Source: Synergistaceae bacterium UBA6101 (GTDB lineage: Bacteria > Synergistota > Synergistia > Synergistales > Synergistaceae). Taken from it: 64,000 bases of DNA. The position numbers and the translations under genes were made by a program. How positions within the stretch are numbered: the first letter of the stretch is position 1; each line of letters begins with the position of its first letter. Below the pieces are notes generated by a model. The model was not told where the DNA came from, searched no databases, and saw nothing but the letters and a program-made list of their open reading frames with translations. Below, one piece after another: positions 42,198-50,835 of the stretch. The stretch covers positions 1 through 64,000 of the forward strand of contig DIWR01000009.1 in the NCBI GenBank assembly GCA_002428495.1. The letters run 5' to 3'.

Positions 42198-43208
42198 ATG
42201 GCTGTTCCAGACAGAAACATGGCTCTCGAAATGGTTCGTGCTACGGAAGCTGCGGCTATGTCCGCTGGACGGTGGATGGGACGCGGGGACAAGAACGGAG
42301 TTGACGGTGCCGCAGTTAATGCGATGCGTTTCATGCTCAACAACGTCAACATGGACGGTCAGGTCGTTATCGGCGAAGGGGAGAAAGACGAAGCTCCAAT
42401 GCTCTTTAACGGAGAAAAACTTGGTACGGGATGTGATCCACAGGTCGACATCGCAGTAGACCCGATCGACGGGACCCGTCTTACTGCACAGGGCCTTCCG
42501 AACGCAGTCAGCGTAGTCGCATTTGCAGAGCGTGGTTCTATGTTTGACCCACAGCATATTTTCTATATGGACAAGATAGCAACCGGTCCCTTTGCGGCAC
42601 ATGCGATCAACATTGATGCCTCTCCGTCGGACAATATCAGGGCGGTTGCCAGAGCACTAAGAAAATCTGTTGAAGACGTGACCGTAATAATTCTCGACAG
42701 ACCAAGGCACGAAGAACTTATTAAAGAGATCCGCTCTATGCATGCCCGTATCAGGCTCATCCCTGACGGTGACGTAGCAGGCGCTCTCTCAACATGCAAA
42801 CCGAATGCCGGTATCGACCTCCTCATGGGGATCGGAGGATCTCCCGAAGCCGTTATCACAGCATGTGCTGTAAAGTGCGTCGGCGGAAACATGCAGTGCA
42901 AACTTTGGCCGCGCAACGATGAAGAGAGAGAAAAGTGCAAAGAGAAGGGTATGGACATCAACAAAGTCCTTCATTTAAACGATCTTGTCGCGTGCGAAAA
43001 CGTATTCTTCGCTGCTACCGGCGTGACTGACGGAGACTGGCTCAAGGGCGTACGTTACTCCGGAGATGCCGTATACACATCTTCACTTGTCATGAGGGCA
43101 AAGAGCGGAACGATCCGTTACATAGACGCAATACACAACGTGCAGAAACTGGATGAGATAAGCGGCATAAAATATGGAGCACAGTCCACCGCAGTTTCAT
43201 TCCTGTAA
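42198..43208 (+). CDS. glpX: Fructose-1,6-bisphosphatase, class II
   Basis: 336 residues of the GlpX family. Metal and substrate motifs: GRGDKNGVDGAAV, IGEGEKDEAP, AVDPIDGTRL and MGIGGSPEAVITACA. It removes the C1 phosphate in gluconeogenesis. ATG 42198 follows TATGGAGGA by eight bases. A strong terminator follows, ending the tmk-to-glpX block. Confidence 0.95.
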   Translation: MAVPDRNMALEMVRATEAAAMSAGRWMGRGDKNGVDGAAVNAMRFMLNNVNMDGQVVIGEGEKDEAPMLFNGEKLGTGCDPQVDIAVDPIDGTRLTAQGLPNAVSVVAFAERGSMFDPQHIFYMDKIATGPFAAHAINIDASPSDNIRAVARALRKSVEDVTVIILDRPRHEELIKEIRSMHARIRLIPDGDVAGALSTCKPNAGIDLLMGIGGSPEAVITACAVKCVGGNMQCKLWPRNDEEREKCKEKGMDINKVLHLNDLVACENVFFAATGVTDGDWLKGVRYSGDAVYTSSLVMRAKSGTIRYIDAIHNVQKLDEISGIKYGAQSTAVSFL

Positions 43209-43241
43209 TATCTGACTTGTAGATCAGACGGTCCTTACTTT

Positions 43242-43284
43242 AAGGCAGCTTCTTCGCTCTAAGCGATCAGTAGCTGCCTTTTGC
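43242..43284 (+). terminator. Terminator after glpX
   Basis: AAGGCAGCT / AGCTGCCTT, nine base pairs, enclosing a second small stem TCGCT / AGCGA, followed by TTGC. A branched-looking but strong structure. Confidence 0.65.
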
Positions 43285-43357
43285 AGATATGGAATAATAT
43301 CACGTGAAATTCTTTCTGAAATTAACTTTTCAGACTAAATATGGAAGGGGTATTTAT

Positions 43358-44506
43358 ATGCAGTATAGAAAATTTGGCAAAACAAACGAGGATGTTTCTG
43401 TCTTGGGATTCGGATGTATGAGACTGCCGATCATTGGCGATGATCCGACAAACATCGACGAGTATAATGCCATGAAAATGATCAGGTCTGCCATTGACGC
43501 AGGCGTAAATTATGTAGACACCGCGTACCCATATCATGGCAGCGGCTTTAACGAGGGAGGCTCCAGCGAGCTTTTTGTCGCAAAAGCTCTGAAGGACGGG
43601 TATAGAAAGCGGGTAAAACTGGCCACAAAACTGCCGAGCTGGCTGATAAAGACTCGCGCAGATATGGATAAGTATCTGAATATACAATTGGAACGCCTGG
43701 AGACAGATGCTGTTGATTTTTATCTGGTGCATGGACTGAATAAAAATTACTGGCCTGTGCTTAAAGAGGCTGATATAAGCGGCTTCTTAAATCAGGCGAT
43801 AAAAGACGGAAGAATAAAATACGCCGGATTTTCTTTTCATGACCAGGTGGATTTATTCAAGGAAATTGTAGATTATTATAACTGGTCATTCTGCCAGATC
43901 CAGTATAATTATCTGGATGAAAATTTTCAGGCCGGCAGGGAAGGATTGGAATACGCAGCAGCAAAGGAGTTAGGTATTGTAGTTATGGAGCCTCTTAGAG
44001 GCGGCAACCTGGTGCGGCTGCCGGAAGAAGCAAAAGTTCTCCTTGATCAGGCTGAAGTGAGAAGAACGCCTGCGGAACTGGCCCTCAGATGGGTGTGGAA
44101 CGATCCTAAGGTATCTGTTGCATTAAGCGGTATGACTATAATGGATGATGTTATAGAAAATCTTAGGGTGGCAGAAAAAGCTGAAGCCGATTCTTTGACA
44201 GTAAAAGAGATCGCGCTTGTTGAAAAAATCAAGGATATAGTTAAAGAAAAGACAAAAGTAAACTGCACCGCATGTTCCTATTGTATGCCTTGCACTGTCG
44301 GAATAAATATCCCCGGCTGTTTTTCAGCTTATAATGATTACTGGGTTTTTGATCATATTCCTGCTGCGAAACAAATATACAGGATGGTTTTGAGGATGGC
44401 AGCCCCGGCATCCAAGTGCGTCGAGTGCGGCAATTGCGAGAGTCATTGTCCGCAAGGCATTGCCATCATTCAGGAATTGAAGAAGGTCAGAGAACTGTTT
44501 GAGTGA
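43358..44506 (+). CDS. Aldo/keto reductase with C-terminal ferredoxin domain
   Basis: 382 residues. AKR barrel with the tetrad Asp and Tyr in VDTAYPYHG, Lys in LATKLPSW and His in YLVHGL. The C-terminal tail has CTACSYCMPC and CVECGNCESHC, an Fe-S arrangement typical of this anaerobe-associated AKR group. The substrate is unknown. ATG 43358 follows GGAAGGGG. Being next to an aldehyde oxidoreductase cluster, it may work on aldehydes or related carbonyls, but the two units have separate promoters as far as I can see. Confidence 0.88.
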   Translation: MQYRKFGKTNEDVSVLGFGCMRLPIIGDDPTNIDEYNAMKMIRSAIDAGVNYVDTAYPYHGSGFNEGGSSELFVAKALKDGYRKRVKLATKLPSWLIKTRADMDKYLNIQLERLETDAVDFYLVHGLNKNYWPVLKEADISGFLNQAIKDGRIKYAGFSFHDQVDLFKEIVDYYNWSFCQIQYNYLDENFQAGREGLEYAAAKELGIVVMEPLRGGNLVRLPEEAKVLLDQAEVRRTPAELALRWVWNDPKVSVALSGMTIMDDVIENLRVAEKAEADSLTVKEIALVEKIKDIVKEKTKVNCTACSYCMPCTVGINIPGCFSAYNDYWVFDHIPAAKQIYRMVLRMAAPASKCVECGNCESHCPQGIAIIQELKKVRELFE

Positions 44507-44667
44507 GTTTTGATAATTACGAGGAATGGCGATAATCATGTTAAGTCTGGCGCGTCTTCCCCAGCGACGGATCGGCCTTAAGAATAAACAGCACTTGGCA
44601 ATGTAGTTATGGATGACCCGGCACAGCCTCAGCAGTTACATTGTTTAAATTATTTGAATATCGCTGC

Positions 44668-44695
44668 TTGACTTTCAATGACCCAGTGCTAATCT
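44668..44695 (+). promoter_or_regulatory. Probable promoter of the NuoE/F-AOR cluster
   Basis: TTGACT (44668-44673), 16-base spacer, TAATCT (44690-44695). Transcription would begin near 44702. That makes the GTG at 44702 unlikely as a start codon. Confidence 0.45.
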
Positions 44696-44740
44696 TTATA
44701 CGTGAGTCAAATGATCCGCATACGCGAGGGGGCGGTCTTT

Positions 44741-45202
44741 TTGGGGGAGATCGATCGAATCGCTGAGATTTTGCATAAACATAGGCAAGATCCCAGATAT
44801 TTACTTGCAATTCTTCTCGATATCCAGGAATCAGAAAACTACATTTCAATTGAAGCAATGCGCACTGTAGCAGAACACCTTGGTATTTCAGAAAGCCGCG
44901 TATTTGCTGTTGTGACATTCTACCGGGCACTGAGCCAAAAGAAAAAGGGCCGCAGGATAATACGTGTCTGTACAGGAACAGCATGCCACCTGCGCGGTTC
45001 TGCCGCAGTTCTTCAGGAACTTGAAAAACAGCTTGCCATCAAGACAGGCGGAGTCACAGAAGACGGCGAATACACTCTTGAAACAGTTAACTGTGTCGGT
45101 GCCTGCGCGCTTGCTCCGGTCGTAACATCCGGCGAAAATTCTTTTGGCAGGATGGGACCGTCCAAAGCAGCAGAGCTTCTGGCAGAGGGGGCTTTTGCAT
45201 GA
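44741..45202 (+). CDS. NuoE-like [2Fe-2S] subunit (HymA-like)
   Basis: 153-residue thioredoxin-fold subunit. The four cluster cysteines lie in CTGTACHLRG and NCVGACALAP. It is related to NuoE and to HydC/HymA of NAD-linked hydrogenases, passing electrons to or from the flavin subunit. The start is uncertain: TTG 44741 has GAGGGGGCGG before it and fits the family N-terminus; ATG 44711 and GTG 44702 are in-frame alternatives. It overlaps the next gene by four bases, showing a coupled operon. Confidence 0.88.
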   Translation: MGEIDRIAEILHKHRQDPRYLLAILLDIQESENYISIEAMRTVAEHLGISESRVFAVVTFYRALSQKKKGRRIIRVCTGTACHLRGSAAVLQELEKQLAIKTGGVTEDGEYTLETVNCVGACALAPVVTSGENSFGRMGPSKAAELLAEGAFA

Positions 45203-47133
45203 GATTCGATACTCTTTCTGACTTGAAAAATTACAAAAATGAGATTTCACAAAAGCAAGATAAGGGGAAAGAGATCTGGATATGCGGAGGTCCGGGATGT
45301 GTTGCAAACGGCAGCATGGCTATTGCTGAAGAATTTATCAAAGCTTTAGGCAATAAATCTTCTTCTGATGAAAACACCTCATTATGGCACAGCATCAAAG
45401 TCCTTATACGACCCGAAGAAAAAGAAACGGAAAAATTGATCAGAACAGGTATCACAGGCTGCATGGGACCATGCGAGAACGGACCTGTCGTTCATGTCGA
45501 ACCTGACGGGCTATATTATCAGAAAGTAACAGTTGATGACATTGAGGGTATCATTGGATCAATAAAGGAGAACATTCCTTATAAGGCTAAAGCGATGTCC
45601 GGACTTGACGATAAGCCTGCAGAAGTCCCCTCTGCAGAAAATATACCCTTCCTGGCCAAACAGAAAAAAATTATCCTTGGCAAAATGAGCACAATGTCTC
45701 CGCTCGATCTTGAAGATTATATCGCTCACGGCGGATATTCAGGACTTATAAGAGCATTGGAGTCTATGGCCCCCGAGGAAATCTGCAATGAAATAAAGGC
45801 GTCGGGACTAAGAGGCAGAGGCGGCGGCGGTTTCCCGACAGGAGTAAAGTGGGAATCCTGCCGCAACTCAGCTTCAGAGATGCGCTATGTGCTTGTCAAC
45901 GGTGACGAGGGTGACCCGGGTGCATTTATGGACAGGGCGCTTATGGAGGGGGATCCCTATTCTGTTATAGAGGGGCTCACCATCGGTGCTTACGCAATCG
46001 GTTCCAGCGAAGGCATCATATATGTAAGGCATGAATACCCGCTGGCCGTCAAGAGGCTTGCAAACGCGATAAAAAACCTAGAAGAGGCAGGACTGCTTGG
46101 CACCAACATACTCGGCACAGGTTTTGATTTTCATGTCGAGATCTGCGAAGGCGGAGGATCTTTTGTCTGCGGCGAGTCTACTGCACTCATGACCTCTATA
46201 GAGGGAAAGCCGGGAGTCCCCAGGGTCAAGTACATAAGATCTACAGAAAGGGGCCTCTGGGAGTCTCCTACAGTGCTCAACAACGTAGAAACATGGGCAA
46301 ACGTGCCACATATCATTACAAACGGTTCGGAATGGTTCAGAAGTATCGGAACCGAAAACAATTCAGGCACGAAGGTATTCGCCCTTGTAGGCAAGGTCAA
46401 AAATACTGGACTTGTCGAGGTGCCAATGGGAACGACACTGAGGCAGATAATTTACGATATAGGCGGAGGAGTAGCCCAAAAACGTCCTTTCAAAGCCGTC
46501 CAGACCGGGGGACCATCAGGAGGATGCCTTCCTGCCTCGATGCTTGACACCCCTGTTGACTTCGACAGCCTTACAGAGGCAGGGTCGATGATGGGTTCGG
46601 GCGGCATGATAGTAATGGACGACAGGACCTGTATGGTAGATATAGCGCGTTATTTCATCGATTTCCTTGTCGAGGAATCATGCGGCAAATGTGTTCCCTG
46701 CAGAGAAGGCCTGAAAAAAATGCAGATGATCCTGCACGACCTGACAAACGGAAAAGGCCGGGAGGGCGATACTAAGGCGCTCGAAGATCTTGCCGAGGAC
46801 ATCTCGGATACCTCTCTTTGCGCATTGGGGCAGTCTGCAGCAAATCCGGTACTGTCTACAATAAAATATTTTAAAGAGGAATATATTGAGCACGAAAAGG
46901 AGCATTTCTGCAGATCAGGAGTTTGTCAGGGAATGTTCAGGATAAAGATCGATGAAGAAAAATGCAAAAGCTGCGGCCTCTGCTCAAAGAACTGTCCTGC
47001 CGATACTATTGAAAAACTTGACAGCGGGAAATACTGTATCAAACAGGAAGGCTGCATAAGGTGCGGGGCATGTTTTGAAGTATGCCCGTTCTCATCAGTG
47101 GACATAGTCAATGAGGTGATCGATGATGATTGA
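45199..47133 (+). CDS. NuoF-like NAD(P)H- and FMN-binding subunit with ferredoxin tail
   Basis: 644 residues in three parts. An N-terminal [2Fe-2S] thioredoxin-like domain (CGGPGCVANG, GCMGPCENGP). The NuoF core with RGRGGGGFPTGVKW, GDEGDPGAFMDRALMEGDP and the 4Fe-4S site SCGKCVPCREG plus LCALG. A C-terminal two-cluster ferredoxin (CKSCGLCSKNC, CIRCGACFEVC). This layout is that of HydB/HymB-type subunits of bifurcating enzymes and is longer than NuoF of respiratory complex I. Confidence 0.92.
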   Translation: MRFDTLSDLKNYKNEISQKQDKGKEIWICGGPGCVANGSMAIAEEFIKALGNKSSSDENTSLWHSIKVLIRPEEKETEKLIRTGITGCMGPCENGPVVHVEPDGLYYQKVTVDDIEGIIGSIKENIPYKAKAMSGLDDKPAEVPSAENIPFLAKQKKIILGKMSTMSPLDLEDYIAHGGYSGLIRALESMAPEEICNEIKASGLRGRGGGGFPTGVKWESCRNSASEMRYVLVNGDEGDPGAFMDRALMEGDPYSVIEGLTIGAYAIGSSEGIIYVRHEYPLAVKRLANAIKNLEEAGLLGTNILGTGFDFHVEICEGGGSFVCGESTALMTSIEGKPGVPRVKYIRSTERGLWESPTVLNNVETWANVPHIITNGSEWFRSIGTENNSGTKVFALVGKVKNTGLVEVPMGTTLRQIIYDIGGGVAQKRPFKAVQTGGPSGGCLPASMLDTPVDFDSLTEAGSMMGSGGMIVMDDRTCMVDIARYFIDFLVEESCGKCVPCREGLKKMQMILHDLTNGKGREGDTKALEDLAEDISDTSLCALGQSAANPVLSTIKYFKEEYIEHEKEHFCRSGVCQGMFRIKIDEEKCKSCGLCSKNCPADTIEKLDSGKYCIKQEGCIRCGACFEVCPFSSVDIVNEVIDDD

Positions 47134-47863
47134 GATAACTATCAACGACATACCGTTAAAAGTGGAAAAAGGAACGACTATACTTCACGCTGCGCAGGCA
47201 AACGGTATCGATATCCCGACACTCTGCAACCACGAGGGGCTCACCCTTGACGGAAACTGCAGGCTATGTTCTGTCGAGATAGAGGACATGGGAAACAAAA
47301 AGATAGTTGCTTCGTGCATGTTTCCGATCACAAGGAATATATCTGTGGAGACTGAGACAGAGAGAGTACGAAGGGCGAGGAATACGGTCCTTCAGCTCTT
47401 GGTAAACAGAAACCCCAAGGCCCCGATCATCCAACAGCTCTGCGCTAAATACGGCGTTGATCGCGAGGAGCGGTTTGCTTTGGAGCCTGATCTCTGCATC
47501 AGGTGCGGTCGCTGCGTCAGAGCATGCGAAGCTGGCGGGACAAAGGCGATAGAGCTTGTCGGCAGAGGTTTTGACCGGCATGTGGCACCTCCGTATGAAC
47601 TTGAGACCGATGCCTGCATAGGCTGTCTCTCCTGTGCGACTGTATGTCCTACCGGAAAAATAACCTACGAAGAAACGCCCGGAAAGAGAAAGATCTGGTA
47701 TAAGGAATTCGACGTGCTGCAGTGCAAAAGATGCGGGATCTACTTTGCTACAAAGGAAATGCTCGACTGGGCAGGCAGGCCTGAGAATGACCGTGATCAC
47801 TGCAACCACTGCCAGAAATACATCGAAAGCGTCAAATTTTTAACAGAGTCTCAAAAGAAATAA
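47126..47863 (+). CDS. NuoG/HydA-like iron-sulfur subunit lacking a catalytic domain
   Basis: 245 residues. An N-terminal [2Fe-2S] ferredoxin domain (CNHEGLTLDGNCRLC), then two 4Fe-4S motifs (CIRCGRCVRAC, CIGCLSCATVC), and a C-terminal pair CKRC / CNHC that may bind zinc or a further cluster. It corresponds to the N-terminal part of NuoG or HydA, with no molybdopterin or H-cluster domain. It would pass electrons between the NuoF-like subunit and the aldehyde oxidoreductase. ATG 47126 is seven bases after GAGGTG. Confidence 0.88.
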   Translation: MIEITINDIPLKVEKGTTILHAAQANGIDIPTLCNHEGLTLDGNCRLCSVEIEDMGNKKIVASCMFPITRNISVETETERVRRARNTVLQLLVNRNPKAPIIQQLCAKYGVDREERFALEPDLCIRCGRCVRACEAGGTKAIELVGRGFDRHVAPPYELETDACIGCLSCATVCPTGKITYEETPGKRKIWYKEFDVLQCKRCGIYFATKEMLDWAGRPENDRDHCNHCQKYIESVKFLTESQKK

Positions 47864-47889
47864 AAGCGTCAATAATATATGTCCTTCGA

Positions 47890-48016
47890 CCCGGAGTATC
47901 TCACGCAGAAACTCCGGGCATTGGGCAGCGGGAGCGATCCCGCCGCCTGCCGGTCAGCAAAGAAGGAGGCCCTTAGCGGGTCTCCTTTTGTCTTTACAAC
48001 ACCCGTAAGATACGGG
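47890..48016 (+). ncRNA. Structured RNA leader, candidate riboswitch
   Basis: Four hairpins in 127 bases. CCCGGAGT / ACTCCGGG (47890-47897 with 47911-47918). A two-part arm GGCAG / CTGCC (47924-47928 with 47947-47951) capped by CGGGA / TCCCG with a GCGA tetraloop. AAGGAGGCCC / GGGTCTCCTT (47963-47972 with 47978-47987) followed by TTGTCTTT, terminator-like. CCCGTA / TACGGG (48002-48007 with 48011-48016). It precedes the ferredoxin and tungsten-type oxidoreductase genes. An open frame also crosses it, but the structure is far above chance. The molybdenum/tungsten cofactor RNA class is the obvious candidate. Confidence 0.55.
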
Positions 48017-48046
48017 AATCTAAAAAAGTACAGGGAGGAATGCGGC

Positions 48047-48523
48047 ATGGAAATGATACTTTTAACATCGCCGGAGAAATGTATCGGCTGCGGGACCTGT
48101 GAACTGGCCTGTTCACTGTTTCATAACGGAGAATGCAGACCGGCGATCTCAAGAGTCAATGTCTTTAGATTCGACAAGGGCAGCAACGTCCCGATGATGT
48201 GCTTTCAGTGTGAAGAAGCAGCATGCATGGCAGTCTGCAAAACCAAAGCCCTCGTCCGTGACGAGGAGACCGGAGTGGTACAGGTTGAAGAGGACAAGTG
48301 CATTGGATGCAGAATGTGCGTTATGGCATGTCCTTTCGGAAATATCGCTTTCGACAGGGTCGCTAAAGTGGCAATAAAGTGCAACCATTGTGACGGAGAG
48401 CCTCTTTGTGCTGAATTCTGTCCCACTGCAGCGATCGAATATGTCCCCGCAGATACCGCTACACTTAACAGGAAAAAAACATTTTCAGCCAAAATGAAAC
48501 AAGCTCTTGAGGAGGTGAAGTAA
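48047..48523 (+). CDS. Four-cluster polyferredoxin (AOR electron-transfer subunit)
   Basis: 158 residues with four 4Fe-4S cysteine groups: CIGCGTCELAC, CFQCEEAACMAVC, CIGCRMCVMAC and CNHCDGEPLCAEFC. It has the CooF/HycB arrangement typical of small subunits that partner tungsten or molybdenum oxidoreductases. ATG 48047 is chosen because GGGAGG stands eight bases before it. The frame is open back to an ATG at 47879, which would add 56 residues, but that ATG lacks a ribosome site and the extra sequence coincides with the structured RNA. Confidence 0.85.
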   Translation: MEMILLTSPEKCIGCGTCELACSLFHNGECRPAISRVNVFRFDKGSNVPMMCFQCEEAACMAVCKTKALVRDEETGVVQVEEDKCIGCRMCVMACPFGNIAFDRVAKVAIKCNHCDGEPLCAEFCPTAAIEYVPADTATLNRKKTFSAKMKQALEEVK

Positions 48524-48524
48524 T

Positions 48525-50339
48525 ATGGCAGGCTGGACAGAGACTATCCTGAGGGTAAACCTCACAGACGGAACAGTAATAAAAGAAGCTCTTGATATGG
48601 AAGCTGCAAAGAAATACCTCGGGTGCAGAGGGCTGGGCGTCTATTACTACATGAAAGAAGTCAAACCGGGCGTAGATCCTCTCGGACCCGAGAACAACCT
48701 GATATTTGCAACCGGTGTGCTCACAGGTACCATGGGTTCGAGCACAGGCAGATATGAAGTAGTGACCCGCGCGCCTCTCAACGGTACCCTTGCCGGATCC
48801 AATTCAGGCGGATACTGGGGGCCGGAACTGAAATACGCCGGATATGACATGGTGATTTTTGAGGGACAGTCGTCAAAACCTGTCTATCTCAACATCTACA
48901 ATGGAACGACGGAACTATGTGACGCATCAGACCTCTGGGGAAAGAATGTCCCGGATACAACAGCGGCGCTCCTTGCAAAGCATGATCCGGACGCAAAAGT
49001 GGCATGCATCGGGCCTGCAGGAGAGAACAAAGTCCTGTTTGCCAACATAATGAACGATGACCACAGGGCAGCCGGACGAAGCGGCGTTGGTGCCGTAATG
49101 GGTTCCAAGAACCTTAAAGCTGTTGTTGTCAGAGGCACTAAAGGAGTAAAGATCGGAGACAAGGATAAGTTCCTCGCTGCAGTCAGGGCAAGTAAAAAAC
49201 TGCTCAAGGAAAACGCAGTCACGAGCGGCGGCCTTCCTGCGTTTGGAACGAACGTTCTCGTAAACATCCTCAACTCAGTCGGCTCTCTCCCGACCAGGAA
49301 TTTTAGGGAGTCACATTTTGAGACTGCGGACAAGGTCGGAGGAGAATCACTTGCCGCAACCAGGTTGCACAAAAATAAGGCATGTGCCTACTGTTCGATC
49401 GGATGCGGAAGGGTCGCATGGAGTGAAGGCAAATACGCAGGAGAGGGTGAAGGCCCTGAATATGAAACAGTCTGGTGCTTTGGTCCTGACTGCGGCATAG
49501 ACAACATCGATGTCATAAACAAGGCCAACTTCATCTGCAACGAACTCGGACTCGATACGATCACAATGGGCAGTACGATGGCAGCAGCTATGGAACTGTA
49601 TGAAACGGGTGCCATAGGAAAAGATGAAGTCGGACACGAGCTCAAGTTCGGCAGCGAAGATGCTCTTATAGCTCTCGTTGAGGCAACCGCGTACAGAAAA
49701 GGCTTCGGCAATGAGCTTGCAGAGGGTTCATTCAGGATGGCAAGCAAATTTGGACATCCCGAATTCTCCATGACAGCTAAGAAGCAGGAAATGCCGGCAT
49801 ATGACCCACGCGGTATCCAGGGGATAGGACTCAATTACGCTACATCAAACAGGGGTGGCTGCCACGTCCGCGGATATACCATATCTCCTGAGATCCTTGG
49901 CCTGCCGGAAAAACTTGATCAGCAGTCCATTGTTGAAAAACCGGCATGGGTAAAGGGATTCCAGGATCTTACAGCTGCAGTTGACTCCGCAGGCATGTGC
50001 CTCTTTACAACATTTGCATTGGGAGCTCCAGCTATCGCAGGTGAGATCACAGGAGCATCAGGCATTGAATTTACCGGTGACGAAGTTGCATTGGCAGGCG
50101 AGAGGATATACAACCTTGAAAAGCTGTACAATCTCAGCGTAGGATATACCAAAGCAGACGACACGCTGCCTGCAAGGATGTTCAACGATCCTATCAGCTC
50201 AGGTCCGATGAAGGGCAACGTAAGCCGCGTCCCTGAAATGCTCCCTCATTACTATGAGGCAAGAGGCTGGGATGAAAACGGAGTCCCCACACCGGAAAGA
50301 CTTGAAGCACTCGGACTCAGGGAGTTTATGACTATCTAA
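48525..50339 (+). CDS. Aldehyde:ferredoxin oxidoreductase (tungsten-type)
   Basis: 604 residues, the usual size. AOR N-terminal domain (GCRGLGVYYYMKEV, GVLTGTMGSSTGRYEVVTRAP), the 4Fe-4S ligands CAYCSIGC with the later Cys after the GPDCGIDN segment, and pterin-binding stretches (DDHRAAGRSGVGAVMGSKNLKA is the conserved region, from about residue 175). It oxidises aldehydes to acids with a W-bis-pyranopterin cofactor. GAGGAGGTGA precedes the ATG, one base after the ferredoxin stop. The aldehyde is unknown. Confidence 0.92.
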   Translation: MAGWTETILRVNLTDGTVIKEALDMEAAKKYLGCRGLGVYYYMKEVKPGVDPLGPENNLIFATGVLTGTMGSSTGRYEVVTRAPLNGTLAGSNSGGYWGPELKYAGYDMVIFEGQSSKPVYLNIYNGTTELCDASDLWGKNVPDTTAALLAKHDPDAKVACIGPAGENKVLFANIMNDDHRAAGRSGVGAVMGSKNLKAVVVRGTKGVKIGDKDKFLAAVRASKKLLKENAVTSGGLPAFGTNVLVNILNSVGSLPTRNFRESHFETADKVGGESLAATRLHKNKACAYCSIGCGRVAWSEGKYAGEGEGPEYETVWCFGPDCGIDNIDVINKANFICNELGLDTITMGSTMAAAMELYETGAIGKDEVGHELKFGSEDALIALVEATAYRKGFGNELAEGSFRMASKFGHPEFSMTAKKQEMPAYDPRGIQGIGLNYATSNRGGCHVRGYTISPEILGLPEKLDQQSIVEKPAWVKGFQDLTAAVDSAGMCLFTTFALGAPAIAGEITGASGIEFTGDEVALAGERIYNLEKLYNLSVGYTKADDTLPARMFNDPISSGPMKGNVSRVPEMLPHYYEARGWDENGVPTPERLEALGLREFMTI

Positions 50340-50385
50340 AAACCGGGTTATTCTCCAACAACAGCCGGACTTCAAAAGAAAAAGC

Positions 50386-50427
50386 GATCCGCGGGCATAT
50401 CTGCACCTTACCCGCGGATCTGTTTTA
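50386..50427 (+). terminator. Terminator after the aldehyde oxidoreductase gene
   Basis: GATCCGCGGG / CCCGCGGATC, ten base pairs with a 15-base loop, followed by TGTTTTA. Confidence 0.75.
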
Positions 50428-50476
50428 AAACAGGATATACTATATAGGCGTGTTGGATAGTGTGAGGAGGGAGTCC

Positions 50477-50749
50477 ATGATAAAAATAGGTTTTTTCGCT
50501 GAGATAAGGACTATGGTCGGCACCAAGGAGATATCGATGCCCTTAAGGCCGACTCTTGGGCTCCTTATGGAGGATCTGAATGCGAAGTTCGGAAAAAATT
50601 TCCGTGATTTCTGCATGGACGGAGACAAGATATCCAAAAGGGTCAACATTCTCGTCAACGGTCATCATATGCTCCATCTCCAAAAGGATGATACACCCCT
50701 TAAAGACGGTGACGACGTAAGGATATTCCCGCTTATCGGCGGTGGCTAA
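50477..50749 (+). CDS. MoaD/ThiS-like sulfur carrier
   Basis: 90 residues with a beta-grasp fold pattern and the C-terminal Gly-Gly end (PLIGGG) that is adenylated and thiocarboxylated. It ends PLKDGDDVRIFPLIGGG, as in MoaD. Stand-alone MoaD-like genes often follow tungsten oxidoreductase genes and probably serve pterin cofactor synthesis. GAGGAGGG is before the ATG. It is separated from the oxidoreductase by a terminator, so it may be partly independent. Confidence 0.85.
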   Translation: MIKIGFFAEIRTMVGTKEISMPLRPTLGLLMEDLNAKFGKNFRDFCMDGDKISKRVNILVNGHHMLHLQKDDTPLKDGDDVRIFPLIGGG

Positions 50750-50776
50750 AAATAGATCAGTTCAAATCAGATAAAT

Positions 50777-50820
50777 AATAATAGCCCCGGACATCAGCTT
50801 CAACGTCCGGGGCTATTATT
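50777..50820. terminator. Bidirectional terminator between moaD-like gene and cysS
   Basis: A perfect 16-base inverted repeat (50777-50792 with 50805-50820), GC-rich at the core (AGCCCCGGAC) and A/T at the ends. It gives a T-rich tail on both strands, between convergent genes. Confidence 0.85.
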
Positions 50821-50835
50821 ATAAAGTTTTCAGGG

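Noticed and set aside
47879..48046. 56-residue N-terminal extension of the polyferredoxin
   Set aside because: No ribosome site at 47879, a good one at 48033 for the shorter start, and the stretch folds into four hairpins.
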